Source of the DNA: Dirofilaria immitis
Taxonomy: Eukaryota > Nematoda > Chromadorea > Rhabditida > Onchocercidae
Assembly (NCBI GenBank): GCA_024305405.1
Contig: JAKNDB010000105.1
Span: 1,860,001-1,924,000, forward strand
Reading direction: 5' to 3'
DNA: 64,000 bases
How positions within the stretch are numbered: position 1 is the stretch's first letter; every line of letters begins with the position of its first letter. Shown here piece after piece: positions 32,629-46,202 of the stretch. The notes beneath the pieces are model-generated. The model was not told the origin of the DNA. It made no database searches and saw only the letters and a program-made list of their open reading frames with translations. A program made the position numbers and the translations under genes.

Positions 32629-34738
32629 TTTTCATGGAAAAATTCAAATTTTGAACTACAGAGATACTTTTTCAAAATTATTATTAAATTTAAAATTTTG
32701 AGTTACAGGGATACTTTGAAGGTTTAAGATTGTTTTAAAGAATACAATGCAACCTTACTTAATAAACTAAAATATAATGTAATTTGAGACATTAGAGACA
32801 GTAATTTATCTAAATAAACACTGAAATTTCAGCATAAGTTAGAAAAGTTGAAAATAAGAGTTATGATGTAATACTGATTTCCACTATGCCTTGCTTTTAT
32901 TCCGCATTGCTAGTCTTAGAACTCAGTTTTTTAAGATTATGTTTTATAAAACTCTCGATAAGAAAATTTGTTTTATACTGATGATCTTGAAATACTTCAA
33001 AAGAAAATTTGATACAAAGCAGACATCCAAAATACAATCAATGTTTGATCTTGGCATTCGGAAATTTCAGATATTTGTCGAAGTTACTTGTATCGGTAAA
33101 ATACTAATGAGTAAAATGAAATTTGCACGTATCTAGAGTTGCATTTATAATGTTGCAAGTGTTTGGATTCCACTTGATTGTTTTGGTTTTGTAATGTTTC
33201 ATTTTGATGTCATTTTACGTTATTAGTTAATCATTTAATATGTATTCCTAGCATTCTGTTTTTTTTTGATAATCATTATTTTACATTTTTATGTTTTTAT
33301 GTTGCCACATAGCGTTAGGTAAATTTTTTGCACCTGAAGGACTTAGAATATAGCAGGTTGATGATAAGTCTCCAATTTTTTGAAGATAGAATGTGTTAAG
33401 TGAAATTGATTATTAATGTCTCTAAATGTCTATATTTTCCTTTCTCCAAATTCTCCGTTCGCATCGGAAAAGTCTGGGATTCGATTCCCCATGTTTCCAG
33501 TTGGTGTTAATTAAAAAATATTTCAAGAAATCCATAATCAAGAGGAACTATAACGCAACCGTTATAAAACCACAACAATTGCAGTAGAACCAAACGACAA
33601 CAATAATATGGATACTAAAAATTGGAAAATGTGATCTTTCGAATCAATTTTAAATTTAGTTTTGTGTGCGGTAATTTCCATTCTTTCTCTGAATTCTAGG
33701 AATTATTTGTACAAGTTGACGCGAATTATTCGTAGAAGATAACTGATATTAGAGGTATGCAATTAAAGTGTGTTGCCACTGGAGAGTACGAGAATGATCG
33801 CTAGTTCGGATAAATTGTGGAATGAAAAGAAATGAAACTGATTATTCACAACCACATTACATGCAGTATATCCTCTGTGAACTCAAATGAATGATCTGCC
33901 AAGATATCTGCAAGCGGTCCGGTTGTTTACAATTTTTGTCACGAGAGTCAAAATAATGTAGCAGTGCATATTTTTTGAAAGTTCAGCTTGCAGAAGCTTA
34001 TTTGTTTGCATCTCTTTCCTCTTTTCAAATGCATTTGTTATTTCCGTCAACGAATGTTGGTTTTTAGGATTGCCACTGCTCCAGTCTTCTCTCCTTTTGT
34101 CGTTTCATCTTAATTCTATAATTTTGCAGCGATACCAATATTACCTTATCAGTAATGTGTCTATCAATTAACTGAGTAATGGACATTTCAGTTCTCACGT
34201 GATCAATATTATTTGCAAATATTTCATATGTGCTTCTTATCTTTATTACTTTTTGTTTTCCTTGAATCATTCTTCTTCTGTGTTTATCGACAAAATGGAC
34301 GCATCTTCTTTAATTTTCTCCTTAAACGTTTGTACCATTCTTTTTGTTATTTATAATTGGTTGTATTCTTACGACCAGTAAATCTTAATCCTAGTTTTTG
34401 AGCCAAAAAAATTTGAAGATTTCAGAAATTCTAAAAAGAAATTAAATTTAAAATGTAAAATTTTCCGAAAAATTGACTTTATGTTTTATGTTTTTTGTTT
34501 TTCCGATGATTATGATATGGTTAATTATAACTTTAAATAGAAATTCCATTGGTTGAAATTTATTATGATTGCTTATGTTTGGTTATCAGTTAGCGCTGTG
34601 CCTCCTTAAACTACTGATGTTACTAGACTGAACCTCCGGGGAATTAAAGAATTTATACATAACATTTTCGATTGTAAAGCCTAATGAGTGCTGAATAAAT
34701 TAGAAAAATGAGCTCAGAATGATACAGAAAAAATGATT
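32629..34738. other. Intergenic stretch between convergent genes
   Basis: Between the 3' ends of MYG1 and the unknown four-exon gene. AATAAA occurs at 32759-32764 and again near 32813 on the plus strand, possible MYG1 polyadenylation signals. Small ORFs (32891-33136 +, 34064-34270 -) have no recognisable family. Otherwise nothing is evident. Confidence 0.45.
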
Positions 34739-37007
34739 TTATTTGACACTACTTAGAAATCGGCAGGGAATGAGAGATCTTGATAATGAAATAACTGCTG
34801 GAAATTGCAACCAATAATAGTTGATGTTTTCGATTGGAATGATCTGTTCGAGAAGTGCATTGACCTTCATCTGATGAGAAAGATTACATAGAGTTTGATT
34901 ATAGCAAGACAGAATATGTTGTAATGTTAATGTTTTGGTTACATAAGGAACAGAAGCCTCAGAGTGATGATAAACTTGGTAGCTGACAAAATTGTTCACT
35001 TCTGTCTGCATCCAACGAATTTACTGTTGTTCGCTTAGAAGAAAATAAATGATGAACTCTTCTCATGAAAAATATGTTAAGTTGCCGAATGAAAGTGTGT
35101 ATAGACGGACAGTCAGAGTGAGAAATTTAAACTGCTGATAAGCAAGAAAGTGAAAACTTGAATCATGCAATGTAAACAGACATTTAAGATGAGGATTTTA
35201 AATGATAAGTGCAAGCAATGAGTCATGGAAAATATAAATGCTATTTCGTGGATATTTTGCGAACTTGTGATATTGTGATAATGGTATTTGTTGAACGATT
35301 TCTTTTTGCACTACATGAGTCGAATTCTCACTTTTCATTTCTTTTTTAAGCATTTGTAACATTGCTGAAAAGTGAAGTTTTATCTAAATATAGCATTTAT
35401 CATGCTTTATCATCACTTTTTCATTTCAAGTTAGTCTAGTTTTTGCTTGATATAATTGAAAACAAATCTTGTTATGTTTCAGAATCCAACTTTTCGAAAG
35501 TTAATGTCAACAGTTGACTTAACCATATATAAATATTTTGAAACTGTTAACGATTGCAGCTGCCCATTGAAATTGCATTTCATTTTAATGTGAATCGACA
35601 AAGAAATACTAGTAGAAGTATTAGCATGAGTTTATCAACATTATAACATTTGTTACCTTCCTTGAATACAAATTATAATGTTAAATAGGAAAATGTTTCC
35701 TCTTTGCTATCAGTTCTATCTATTTATCATCTTCATCTAAAACACATAATTATAGGCAAAGTGATTGTACGCAATTTATAATATACATCGAAAAACTTTT
35801 TTCAATTTATTAAGGTAAGTAACATCAGAAATTCTGCTTTTATTTACCTGTTATATCATATTATTTCCTTGCTGAATTTGGCAGATACCAATGTAATAAC
35901 GATGTTGTTTTGTTTGATATTTCCTGGGAAGGAAGTAATTCCTGGATAGAATTCCATCTCATATTCATTAAGCATTATTTCATCACCCATTATCTCGGTA
36001 GTTGAATTATTTCTATCGTAGTGATTTTCAATAGTATGGTATTTCAACAGACTAAATTTTTTTTGAAAATTTTGGTTTTCTTATGATATTCGTCATTAGC
36101 TATTCGTCAAATTCTTTTTCTATAAATTAAGTGAATGATTTAAGAAAACAGTTCCAAATTACCTTAACCTTTTAACGCGCAGAAATTTTTATTTCAAATG
36201 AAACATGTGATCGGCAAAAAGCGTTTTCCTCAATATATTCCACATGTCGTCAAACTGTTATTGTCGAGCTGTACATGAATATGACACATAGAAGAAACCT
36301 GTTTTCATGATTTCTTGGGAAACTCAATCGGAAAAATATGGACTTGAAGGAGGCCTTGTAATTGTCCCTACTGGTTTGAAATGTCTTGTCAAAGTCATTC
36401 CTAATAATATTTGCATTTTGATAACAAAAATGGTTGAAAATGTTGTAAAGCATAGAAAAAGCAGTATAGTTTTTTCATATTGAAATTCATCCATTTAAAA
36501 AAGATTCTGCTACAGAAATCAAATTTTGCTTAAAAATTAGCACGCAATCTGAGTCATTGAATAGAAAGAATGACAAGATTTATAAACAAACAATTATTCC
36601 TGTCACTCAGTGTGAAATACATGAAAGTCTAACAGAATTTAATTAACAAATTGTCCCATTTATTAAATTTCCTTAATTTTAGTCCCTCCAAATTACCCAT
36701 CTCTTTTTATGATTAGTTTGGAATTATTAATACTTAAAGTAATTAAGATCTTTGCCTTTTTGCTAGCTTTCATTTTGAATTCAAATTTATTAAAGCAATA
36801 ATAGAAGTTTCCTGAAGTCATTATATTAATCAACCTCATTGCTCTGGGCTCTTCCATTGTAATGATAGTATCTTTCGCCGCGCTTCTTGTTTTCTGGGGA
36901 ATCTTGGTGATCGACTCCAACGGAACTCTTACATTATTTCCTCTCATTTTCATCCAAAAATCTTCTTCCTCTTCGTTAGAAATCGAGTAATAATAAGAAG
37001 ATTTCAT
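34739..37007 (-). CDS. Unknown four-exon gene, 234 aa
   Basis: Exons 37007-36835, 36400-36299, 36051-35889 and 35005-34739. Every junction has canonical splice sites and keeps phase: ATGAG|GT then TTAG|GAATGAC; AACAG|GT then TTTAG|TCTG; ACATTG|GT then TGCAG|ACAGAAG. The summed CDS is 705 bases, 235 codons with stop, no correction needed. The protein starts MKSSYYYSISNEEEEDFW, has a basic mid-N region (VPLESITKIPQKTRS), an acidic centre (EIMGDEIMLNEYEMEF) and a more hydrophobic C-terminal part with SYQVYHHSEASVPY and NYYWLQFPAVISLS. No signal peptide, no clear membrane segment and no family I recognise. Four coherent exons make chance unlikely. AATAAA overlaps the stop. Head-to-head with the RMDN gene, 434 bases apart. 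Confidence 0.65.
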
Positions 37008-37441
37008 CTTTCACTATTCGAAATATTTTTCAGTTCGAAATCATCATCAAAATATTTCTATAAGTTTAATCAGTTTTTTTAATTATTTAACATACTGTCA
37101 GAAATGGGTGTAAATGACGGATGTATTATGTAATTTCTATGGCGTTGTAGTATAGTAGTACTGCAAGAAATAGTTCTTTTTCGTTATACAACAGTTCGAT
37201 CAGACAGCGTTGTTGAAAGGTAGTATCTTTAATTTTGCTCCTAAAATGATGTATTATTGCCGTTACTATTTTTTAATTTATTTACTTTATTTATTTTTAT
37301 TATTATTATTATTATTATTCTTCATTTACATTAACTTTTTTGACTTAGTGTAATTGCCTTGAATTTTATATTATTTCACATCATTTATAGATATTTCCAA
37401 TCAACATTCTTGGCAAATAACGTAAAGCAGTTGTTGGGAAG
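37008..37441. promoter_or_regulatory. Divergent promoter region, unknown gene / RMDN
   Basis: Only 434 bases separate the two start codons. It contains an (ATT)n microsatellite at about 37299-37319 and a TTTATAG acceptor-like site at about 37390 that could receive a spliced leader for the RMDN mRNA. No TATA box is convincing. Confidence 0.4.
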
Positions 37442-39434
37442 ATGGTGGTATGTGTTGAGAAATCCTTATCATTATAATTAATCACTACATAGTTCACTTA
37501 TAAATAATGTTATTAATAAAAACTGTTGCCTAATTTATTCAACTTTCTTTTAAATTTTGGTAGTAGTCGGATTTAGAGTGAAACAAATGACATTTAAAAT
37601 TGTATGATTTTCCAGGATTTCGAGAAAATCGATGAAGTGATAGATGATAATCCGAAATTAGCATATGAACAGCTGAAAAAGTATTTGTTTTTGTTTCTGT
37701 ATATTTCTGTAAATTGTGCATATTTTAACTCTTGCAACTGTTTTAATCATTTTGTTTCACAGATTTATGACAGCAATGAGGAAATCAAAACTAATATTGA
37801 TTTATTGTGACGTTTGGGCAAAGCATGTCTCTTGTGGGCCAATAGTCTGCAAAAAAGGATCCGAAGAAGAAGTTGCTTGTTCTTGAAGGTTCATTATATA
37901 TCGATTAAAGTTTTTCTGTTATTTTTTAGTTGAGAAGCTTTAGATTCTCCATGATTCTTCGAAAAAATTTCTTCGATTAGCATTACATTGAAGTAATGTT
38001 GCATGGAAATGTTTCAAAATATAGTAATTTGATATTAATTGATCTATAACATTCGTGAAATAAACCATGTAGTAGTCTCAAATCAATGTTTTGGATGTTT
38101 ATAGCCAAAAATAGGACTTTTGTTGTACTGTGGAGATAAGATGATGATGTACTTTCATAACATCTTTGTTGATAATATTCATATACTTTTTTTAGAGTCT
38201 TTTTTATTATCTAAAAGTTTGCTATTATTATTTCATTTGGAAAGGATTAAACATTATCAGAATACCAAGTTGGAAATGGAATGAAAATAAAACTAAAAAC
38301 TAGTTATATGCTGAAATTTACGTTTCTATCCAATGGTTGTTGCTATTGTTTTTCAATGTTCGTTATTCTTAATTGCTTAAATGAGGAAATAATTTAATAT
38401 ATATTATTTCATTTACCAAATAATGATGGATATTTACTGTTTGCAGGTCGAACATATGCCACATCTGCATATGCGTATGATGAGAATAATGCTGAAGTAC
38501 TTAGATGGGCAGCAATTTTGATCGGCTCTGCAACTGATTTTCTAGGACCCAAAGAAAAAATTGAGCAAGGCAAGATTTTTAAGGTTTGTTTAATACTTTT
38601 AATTCAAATCGAATGCTGTAATTGTCGAGTTAAAATTATCTTTGATATTGTTAAAACTAAAATGTCATCTCGAAATATTCATAAAATAAAGGAACTTTTG
38701 CTGAATATTTCTACATTGCATTACATAAGATTTCAAATGCTTTAAATGATAACAGTTCTCTCAGTATTACAATATGATTTTCATTAACATAAGATTTCAT
38801 TTTTCTCATTTAAAAATGATAATAGGCATACATAAGCCTTTTACAATTGGAAGAAAAATTCTAATGCATCGTGTTCCGAATTAATAAAAAACTATGCTTA
38901 TTGTTGATAATATCGCCATTATAATATTTGTTTAACGTATACTTAGACGTATTTGGATCGAGCAATAGAAATGGAATCGACTGAATATTCATTGTTGCAC
39001 TCACGAGGACGTTTTTCTTATGAAGTCGTTAATCTTTCATGGATCGAGAAACGACTATGCAATATATTGTTTTCTGAGGTTCCACACAGTACTATCAATG
39101 AAGCTCTCAACGATTTTTTGGAGGTTTCTCAAACATTCCATGCATTTTAACTTCAAATATTTAAAATACATATATGCAGTATTTAATTATTTCCATTTGT
39201 TTTCTTGTTAATTTCTCATTTATCGAATCGAAATCATTATCATATTATAGGCTGAGAAATATTCTCCATTCGTATGGCCTGAGAATTTGCTCTACATCGC
39301 GCGTTGTTATGCTGTAATGAAGAATAAAAACTTGCCAAAAATATTTGGAAAAAGTGGAAATGATTGAAGGACTGGATGAAGCTGAGGCAGAAGCACTAAT
39401 CGAAGTTAGAGCTGTGGTTTCTAAATTAAAATAA
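37442..39434 (+). CDS. rmd-1: Regulator of microtubule dynamics (RMDN/FAM82 family)
   Basis: TPR-like protein; C. elegans RMD-1 binds microtubules and acts in chromosome segregation. Exons: 37442-37447 (ATG, tentative), 37616-37680, 37763-37888, 38447-38583, 38947-39123, 39251-39434; about 231 aa after corrections, close to the family's small members. Diagnostic pieces are RTYATSAYAYDENNAEV, TYLDRAIEMES, HSRGRFSYEVVNLSW, INEALNDFLEAEKYSP and ENLLYIARCYAVMKN, then EKVEMIEGLDEAEAEAL. Frame needs one base at the 37680 donor (AAG|GT), one A in the run at 37851-37856, and loss of one A at 39337-39341. In addition TGA at 37808-37810 replaces the Trp expected in the family's LLWRL motif. Four defects in one short gene make a pseudogene possible, but splice sites are intact and neighbouring essential genes show the same indel type. 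The paralogue assignment within the RMDN family is uncertain. Confidence 0.8.
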
Positions 39435-42400
39435 CCATTCCTTCACTTTATAAGTTCCTGTATAATTTTACTCAGTTATTAATTAGTTTATATCTCTTAC
39501 TGAGAAAAGATGGTTAGAGAAATGAAATAACCAGTACGTGATCTCTGGTAACATAAAGATTGTATTTGGCTTTTAAAAAGCTTCTGAAGAAAAAGACTTT
39601 ACGAGATATACAGTTACGTTGAATGAAATCCCTTACTATCGACACGAATTACTGAGATCGCTTTCTTCGTCTAAAATTATTGATCAACTTCTAAACTTTT
39701 AAATTCTATATGTTCATTTAATTCATGCAACAGTGGCACTTAGAACAGGATAGATTTCAATCTTATCAATCATTTTAACTTCTCACATTTCATTCATATT
39801 TTGCAGTGAACATGATTCAGTGTTTTTGTTCGTTTCATTCAGTTTTTATCCTTTCTTATTTCCTTACCGCTTGTTGTACTTTTTTTCTTTCTCGTAAATA
39901 TTATGTTGAAATATCTTTTATTATTTTTGTCAATTATCTCATATTTTTGTTTTTCATTCAGAATTAAAAGCAGCAAAGGTGATGAAGAACAATGTAAATG
40001 CGATTAATGCAATAAGTTTATTCGATTTATCAATTAAAATCTTATTGTTTATGTGATTTCATAGGGCTTTATACAATTAACAAATAATTATACTCGTTCG
40101 TCGCGATTTTTGTTTACAAAATGTGAAACATTTAAAGATTTCGCATTAAACTATTACTTATCTCTTCAATATTGGCGAAACTTCGAGTGAATTTTATTTC
40201 GCATTTTATTAATTGTGACATGTCGGGTAATTTTATTCCTTTTCTTTTGTCAATATGAATGCAATTTATTGTATATATTTACTCAAATTTTTTTTTCTCC
40301 TGTAGATACTGTGAGGAAATTCCATTTATATATACATTCTTCGATATACTTATCTGTTCAATTGTAACAATTTTCGATAACTTTTTTGAAATAACAATAC
40401 GCTAAAATGATTGGGATAATCATCATATAACCTCTACAGCTTTAATATTTTACGAAATATTGAAGTTCAGATAAATCGGAAAGACAGAGGCATTATTAAT
40501 ATTTAAATGCACAAATGTAGTTTATGCACATAGTCATAAAAATTTATTCTATTGTAAACAAAGCAGGAAATAAAGATAAAATAATGGACCTACATTTGAT
40601 TGGAATTTCGATTTCTATTTTCTTCAAAATCGATAAGATTCAACTTTCAGAGATGCGTTCATTAATTTTCTTCACTATTATATCATATGATACATAAATA
40701 TGTCGAGTCACATTTTTTCAGGAATAAGTTTTTGATTTTATCTGCTTGGTTTTAAAGTAACTGAACGCTTTTACTCTCGACTTCCTTTGGTTTAGCTAAT
40801 TAAAATGAACTGGACTTTTTGCAGTCCATCAGACATATTTTATCACTATTCCAATAATTGTCGTATGCGATTTCCTGCATTATTGAATACTAGTTTCGGA
40901 AATTCTTCAAATGCTAACAAAAATATCCGTTTAGTGCTGATTGAAAATCGGACGATTTGATTCAAATTGATGAGAATGCAATAGCAGTATGATTTGATTT
41001 TTTCAATAATAGGTCTATAAATATAATATTAATTGCCTGTAAATATTTAAAGATTCTAGGGTTTCTTTCGAAGAAAACAGTAAGAAATGGAATTGAATTT
41101 TTTTTCTGAAATGTTAAATAGATTGTAAAAAAACTTGTGTGAAGAGAATTTAAGCCGAAGACTGGCGATTTAGGCGATTTACATAATATATACTACCACT
41201 TGTATCGATATCAGAATCAGGAAAAGTATTTTATCAAATATTTTATCAATTACATAAAATAATTAGTATTGATGAAACCACTTAAGTATTGGTGCAGTGT
41301 TCATATGCAGCAGATTTTCCGTTCATGTTTTCTTGATGTCGTTTTATATGAGTAGGTTCGAGACATTCACAGAACGAATCCGATCAAACAAAAAGGTTTA
41401 ATATTTGGAAGCCGTTGAGAAATTAATCGTTTGCAATTATGATGTTAATATTGCATGTTGAAGAATATTTTGAACATTGAGATTCTGAAGTTCCAGTGCT
41501 TCCGAGATCTAATGTGAACTTGAAGCAAATAATAGGAGGAATTCGGGTAATTAAATCTTTTTTTGTTTGATTTTTTTCGAAATGACATTCTTAAATTTGA
41601 CGTTCATTTTTGGTTTAAAATCCATCAGTAATTTTGTCGAGAGAATTTGAAACCAGAGATTCAATCTTTTTAGTTTTTCTAAATGAACTTCAAATAGCTT
41701 GCTGTTTTTGCTGCCAGTATTTTCCGAATGGCTTTTCATTGTTAATTTAATTCATTATATAATCAATAAACCATTTGTTTGGTATCAAAAATTAATTCAG
41801 TCGGGACAGCTGAACATTCCTTTTTAGCGAAGCAATTTAAAATATAACAATTACTTCAGTGAAGAATTCAATCTTCAACTAAAACTATGTATACTTGCCG
41901 TTATGTTTAAGAGGTAATTGATATTTTGGAGCAAATTTTTAATCTTAGATTTCTTGTTTTGTATGTTTTTAAATTAATAATTTAAAAAGAACGATTTTTA
42001 ATTTTCGGCTTTTTCTTTATTTTTTACATTATAATAAATAAATAATAACTGAAACTCCTTCTCACCAATTTTCCTTTTAATAGGCAAAATAATTCGGTGC
42101 AATTTACTTCATTCGAAAAATCAGCCTAAACGACCTCAATGAAGGGCGAATCCGTAAGAAAAATATTGTAAACGATAAGCTTATTATCACTGAATTTTAG
42201 AGAAGTTTATCTAATGCTGATATCAACTAAACATTATCAAGGAGAAAAAAAGCAAAGTTACGACATCCTCCTGAGCGATACTAGTCCAAATATAAATAAA
42301 TAAGTTGTAAAAAACGCTCGGAGAAGAATATTAATTTACTAGAACGATATTTATAGATCTATAGATCTATTTCCGTCATTGTTTGTGTGAAAGGCTAAAA

Positions 42401-43073
42401 GCAGATTCCTCCAAATATTGTATTTAGTAAAATGCCAGCTTTTGAAGTTTAAATTACAAATGTTACTGATATTTTTGTTTATGCATTCTATGGGTTAAAC
42501 AAGGCATTTATCAAACAGTTTGATCAAAGAGAAAAAGATCGGCTCGAGAAACGTAAAACTAAAGTAGAAAAAAAACGAGATCAACTGTGACATAAAGTTC
42601 TAAAACAAAAGAAAAAGGTACAGTTAGAGTTCAAGTTAAGTTTAGTATACAATTCAGCATTCAAGTCGAGAATGAACTAACAATAGCAATTGGTTATCTT
42701 TTAAAAGTGAAGAAATGAATGAAGAATCGAATAGTTATATGTTCAGACAGCGGTAAAAATATTCCAACACAAGGCGAGGAGATACAATTTAATATGCAGT
42801 GGATTAATTTAATAGAACGGGCAAAATTCAACAGCAGAATCAATAGTCTTATAATTTTTCTCGAATTCTTTTTTCTGATTATTATTTGCCTCAAGCAAAC
42901 TTTAAACGAAGTTTTCGTATTTCAAATCAAACCTCCGATCACTTTAGACACTAAATGGAAATATTTTATTGTAAATATTAACTGCTATTTGAAGGAATTG
43001 AAGACTCAGTTTTAGAACCAATAATGAAAAGTTGCTTTGTTGATGGGGAGTAATACAGAGATTTGTAAAATAA

Positions 43074-43149
43074 GTCTAATAGATATATAATTTCTGAAAT
43101 AGGTTTAATAAATGTGTAATTTCTGAAATAGATTTAATAGATATATATT
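43074..43149. repeat. Degenerate ~29-bp tandem repeat, 2.7 copies
   Basis: Units of the form TTTAATAGATATATAATTTC followed by TGAAATAG recur with a period near 29 bp; the last copy is truncated. Confidence 0.75.
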
Positions 43150-43483
43150 ATTAAATATTGCAATTTTTCAATTGTTCAGTGCAGTGTATCTTGTAAATTA
43201 AGTATATTAAGTAGATGGATTTGTCAGAGATTTGCAAGATATCAAAGACAAATCATTTCATATTTAGCCATTGGGTGGAGCACGCAATTCTCTGAAATTC
43301 TTTTCTCGGAACTTTCCGACCAGTTTCCATGTATTCCATTGAAAGAACATTCGAAGTGGAACGTCTAAGTAGATAAAATTGCGGTAATGTAGTCGTAACT
43401 CTTAAACCAACTTTAGTGTATTTTTGATTAATGTCAGCAACGGTTATGATGCCCGAAAGAATTATCCTTAAACAGTCTTTTAC

Positions 43484-43523
43484 AAAAATTTGGTGAGCAA
43501 TATTTATTGCTCACCAAATTTTT
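43484..43523. repeat. Perfect 19-bp palindrome with 2-nt centre
   Basis: 43484-43502 and 43505-43523 are exact reverse complements with TT between (arm core AATTTGGTGAGCAATA). Such a near-perfect palindrome is rare by chance and could be a transposon excision or insertion scar, or a cruciform. Confidence 0.85.
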
Positions 43524-46175
43524 CATTGCTTTTTTCCATGAATTAACTACTTCACAACAAAATAAAACATATAACTTCACTAGCAATAATTTTTGCAATT
43601 TCTAGAAAATTGCAAAATATTTAAAGATTTCAGTTAGTTATTCCTAAATTTGAATTTGGATATACTGAATTAGAAATCAAATTTTGTCCGCATGTGAAAC
43701 AATAATTTTAGTTCAAACTGAAAGAAATTGCAATAAGATGTATATTGTAATTGCATTTGAGTGAAATCAAAATAATATCTGAGCAAAAAAATAAAATTTT
43801 AATTATAATCCAATATTCAACCAAAAAAATACTAACTTTTATTTATTGAAACGATGCCATTCAGTAGATCGTTTTTAATAACGCAATAAAATTTCGCATT
43901 CAGCGATCGTTGTTTTCGAAGTGACATAAAAAAAAAGGTCACAGACGTATTGCTCAAACAGTAATCTATCTTTTTTTCCGAGATATCTCAAGATATTTTT
44001 CAATAATTATCAAGACTAATAAGTCCAATAAATAAAAAATAAACCATTTAAAAGTGTTCTTAATTTAAGTGATATTGTATTTATCATATTACGATTGTCT
44101 TTATGGTTGAAACAATAATAATTTAAAATCTATCTCTTTCACCTTGTCAGACATCTTTTTTAATTTAATGAAGTCTTTCTCTAAATAAAAGAATTTTTTC
44201 CGTCTAATGACTTCTCTATTTGTTTTAAAAGAGTTTGTAAATGAAAAAAGGGAAGTTTTTAGTATTTCAAGATGTATTTTCCGTAATGCATTGAAATTTG
44301 AATTACTTCAAACTACGTCATCTGTTGAATATATCTCCCGTATAATGAGGATTTCATGAAAGCTTTTTATAAGTCGATACTTTAAAATTAATTCTTCAAT
44401 ATAATTTCAATGCTACTATAACCATATATGTTTCATGTGCTTCGTTAACTAAAGTTTAGCGTGTCGCATATTTAGCAAAGGCAGACTTTGCAACACCGAT
44501 AGTAAGAGAATTTCCAGAATTAAGAGGAGTGATAGATAGATATACTGACTGATGCTGAAAACAGCTGGATTCAATATCCTGAGATCGAAAGATTTTTATT
44601 TTATAAATAAAAGGTTAATAATTTCATCAATATCAAGAATAAAGCCGTATGATATAAAGCTCTAAAGTCCAAGAATACTCTGCAGTTGATGTGCCTATTA
44701 ATCAATAGAAAATACATATTGTCTTACATCCAATATTAGAAAATAAATTAGCTTAATTACTGAATGATATTTAAGTCATAAATAGGAAGCATGATTATTT
44801 CTAAATTTTGATAAAGTAATTCGTTTGCGATATTTCATATTTGGAAATAATCGAGATGATGAGAGTTCGAGCATGATAGAGTTGCAAAATGAAGAATAGG
44901 AATCTATCAAGCAATGAAACACAGAAAAAACCGAAAAATCTGCACAATTTCATTAAGAAATGCCGATGAAACAAGAGAAATAAAATTATGATTTTTCATT
45001 AAACATGGTAGAAAAACAATCAAAACTGAAACTAACTGCTCAAAAGAATTTTTAGATTTCTTGAGCAAGTCTAAAAATTCATTACTTCTGAATAAACTCA
45101 TTGTCATATGTCACAATAACTCACATCAGAGAGAATGAAAAATATATATAATTTTTTGAAAAAAATACTTCATTATTGAAATATCTTCAGAGTCGAAATG
45201 GTGTTTCCTTGATATTTCAAATTAATAATTTTCTGGACTAGAATTTTCAGTTACTGGAGAGCGAGTGTGGATAATTGCCATATTTTTAGGCATATCAGAC
45301 TAATTAAAAGTTCTAATGACATGTTCAAACACATTAGGCTCCTAGAAGTCCATGTCTAATTTGAAAGAAGAAAGTGGAATCTGATCTTGTGCACGGTAAA
45401 TTGATTTAATTCGTCAATATTTATGTGTTCACAAACAACGATAAGTTGCAATGAAATATTGATATCTCGTCTTTACTTTTCAGCAAAAAATAAACAAAAA
45501 TTTTAAGAATACTTATTTAATTTTCGATAATTAGGTTGCAAGCATATTGAATAAAAAGTATCTTGAATAAGAATAAATAAAAATTTTCATCACATTTTTA
45601 CGATTGTTCTCGAATGACAATATATAGGTCTAAAATTGCGTTCACGAATTATTATTAACTTTACGAATTATTAATATAAAATCTGAAAGAATTCTTAAAT
45701 TTTAAAATTTGCTGCATTCGTCGTTTTTACTATAATACTTGAATCAGAAAATTAGTTGAACAAAAGCATTTTTATAAATTTTTATGAACTCAGAATTAAA
45801 TTTCGTTCCAATTTTAATCAAAACAAAACATGAGCAAATGTTTCGTAATAGTTTAAGCAAAGCAGTGGAATGCGATAGTAGTTTCGGATATTCACATCAT
45901 TTAAGATGAATATATTGCAAATTTTAATCTACTGATCGATCGATATGGTGAATAATATTCACAGTAAGCTTTTAGAAATAAATGACATGCCAGAATGCAA
46001 CGAAGCATTTAATATCGGCTATGAAAATATCTTCGGAATTATATGATACAAGAAATTCTTAATAGTCATTCTAATCCTTCAGTCCTTTGAAAAAAAAGGT
46101 GTCATATGAGAAAAAAAAACAAGCTACTAGTTTCTATTAAAGTTGTCATCCCACTGTTACCCGGATGAGAAATGG

Positions 46176-46202
46176 TTAAACAAAATGAATCATTTTGTTT
46201 AA
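46176..46202. repeat. 12-bp inverted repeat
   Basis: TTAAACAAAATG and its reverse complement flank AAT. Short and AT-rich; listed for completeness. Confidence 0.7.

Noticed and set aside
33476..33490. tRNA T-arm-like string GGGATTCGATTCCCC
   Set aside because: It resembles a B box, but no acceptor stem, D arm or A box lies 40-60 bases upstream, so no tRNA is called.
42719..43015. 98-codon ORF with a hydrophobic segment
   Set aside because: Composition follows local AT bias, with no splice context, promoter or family; kept only as a note.
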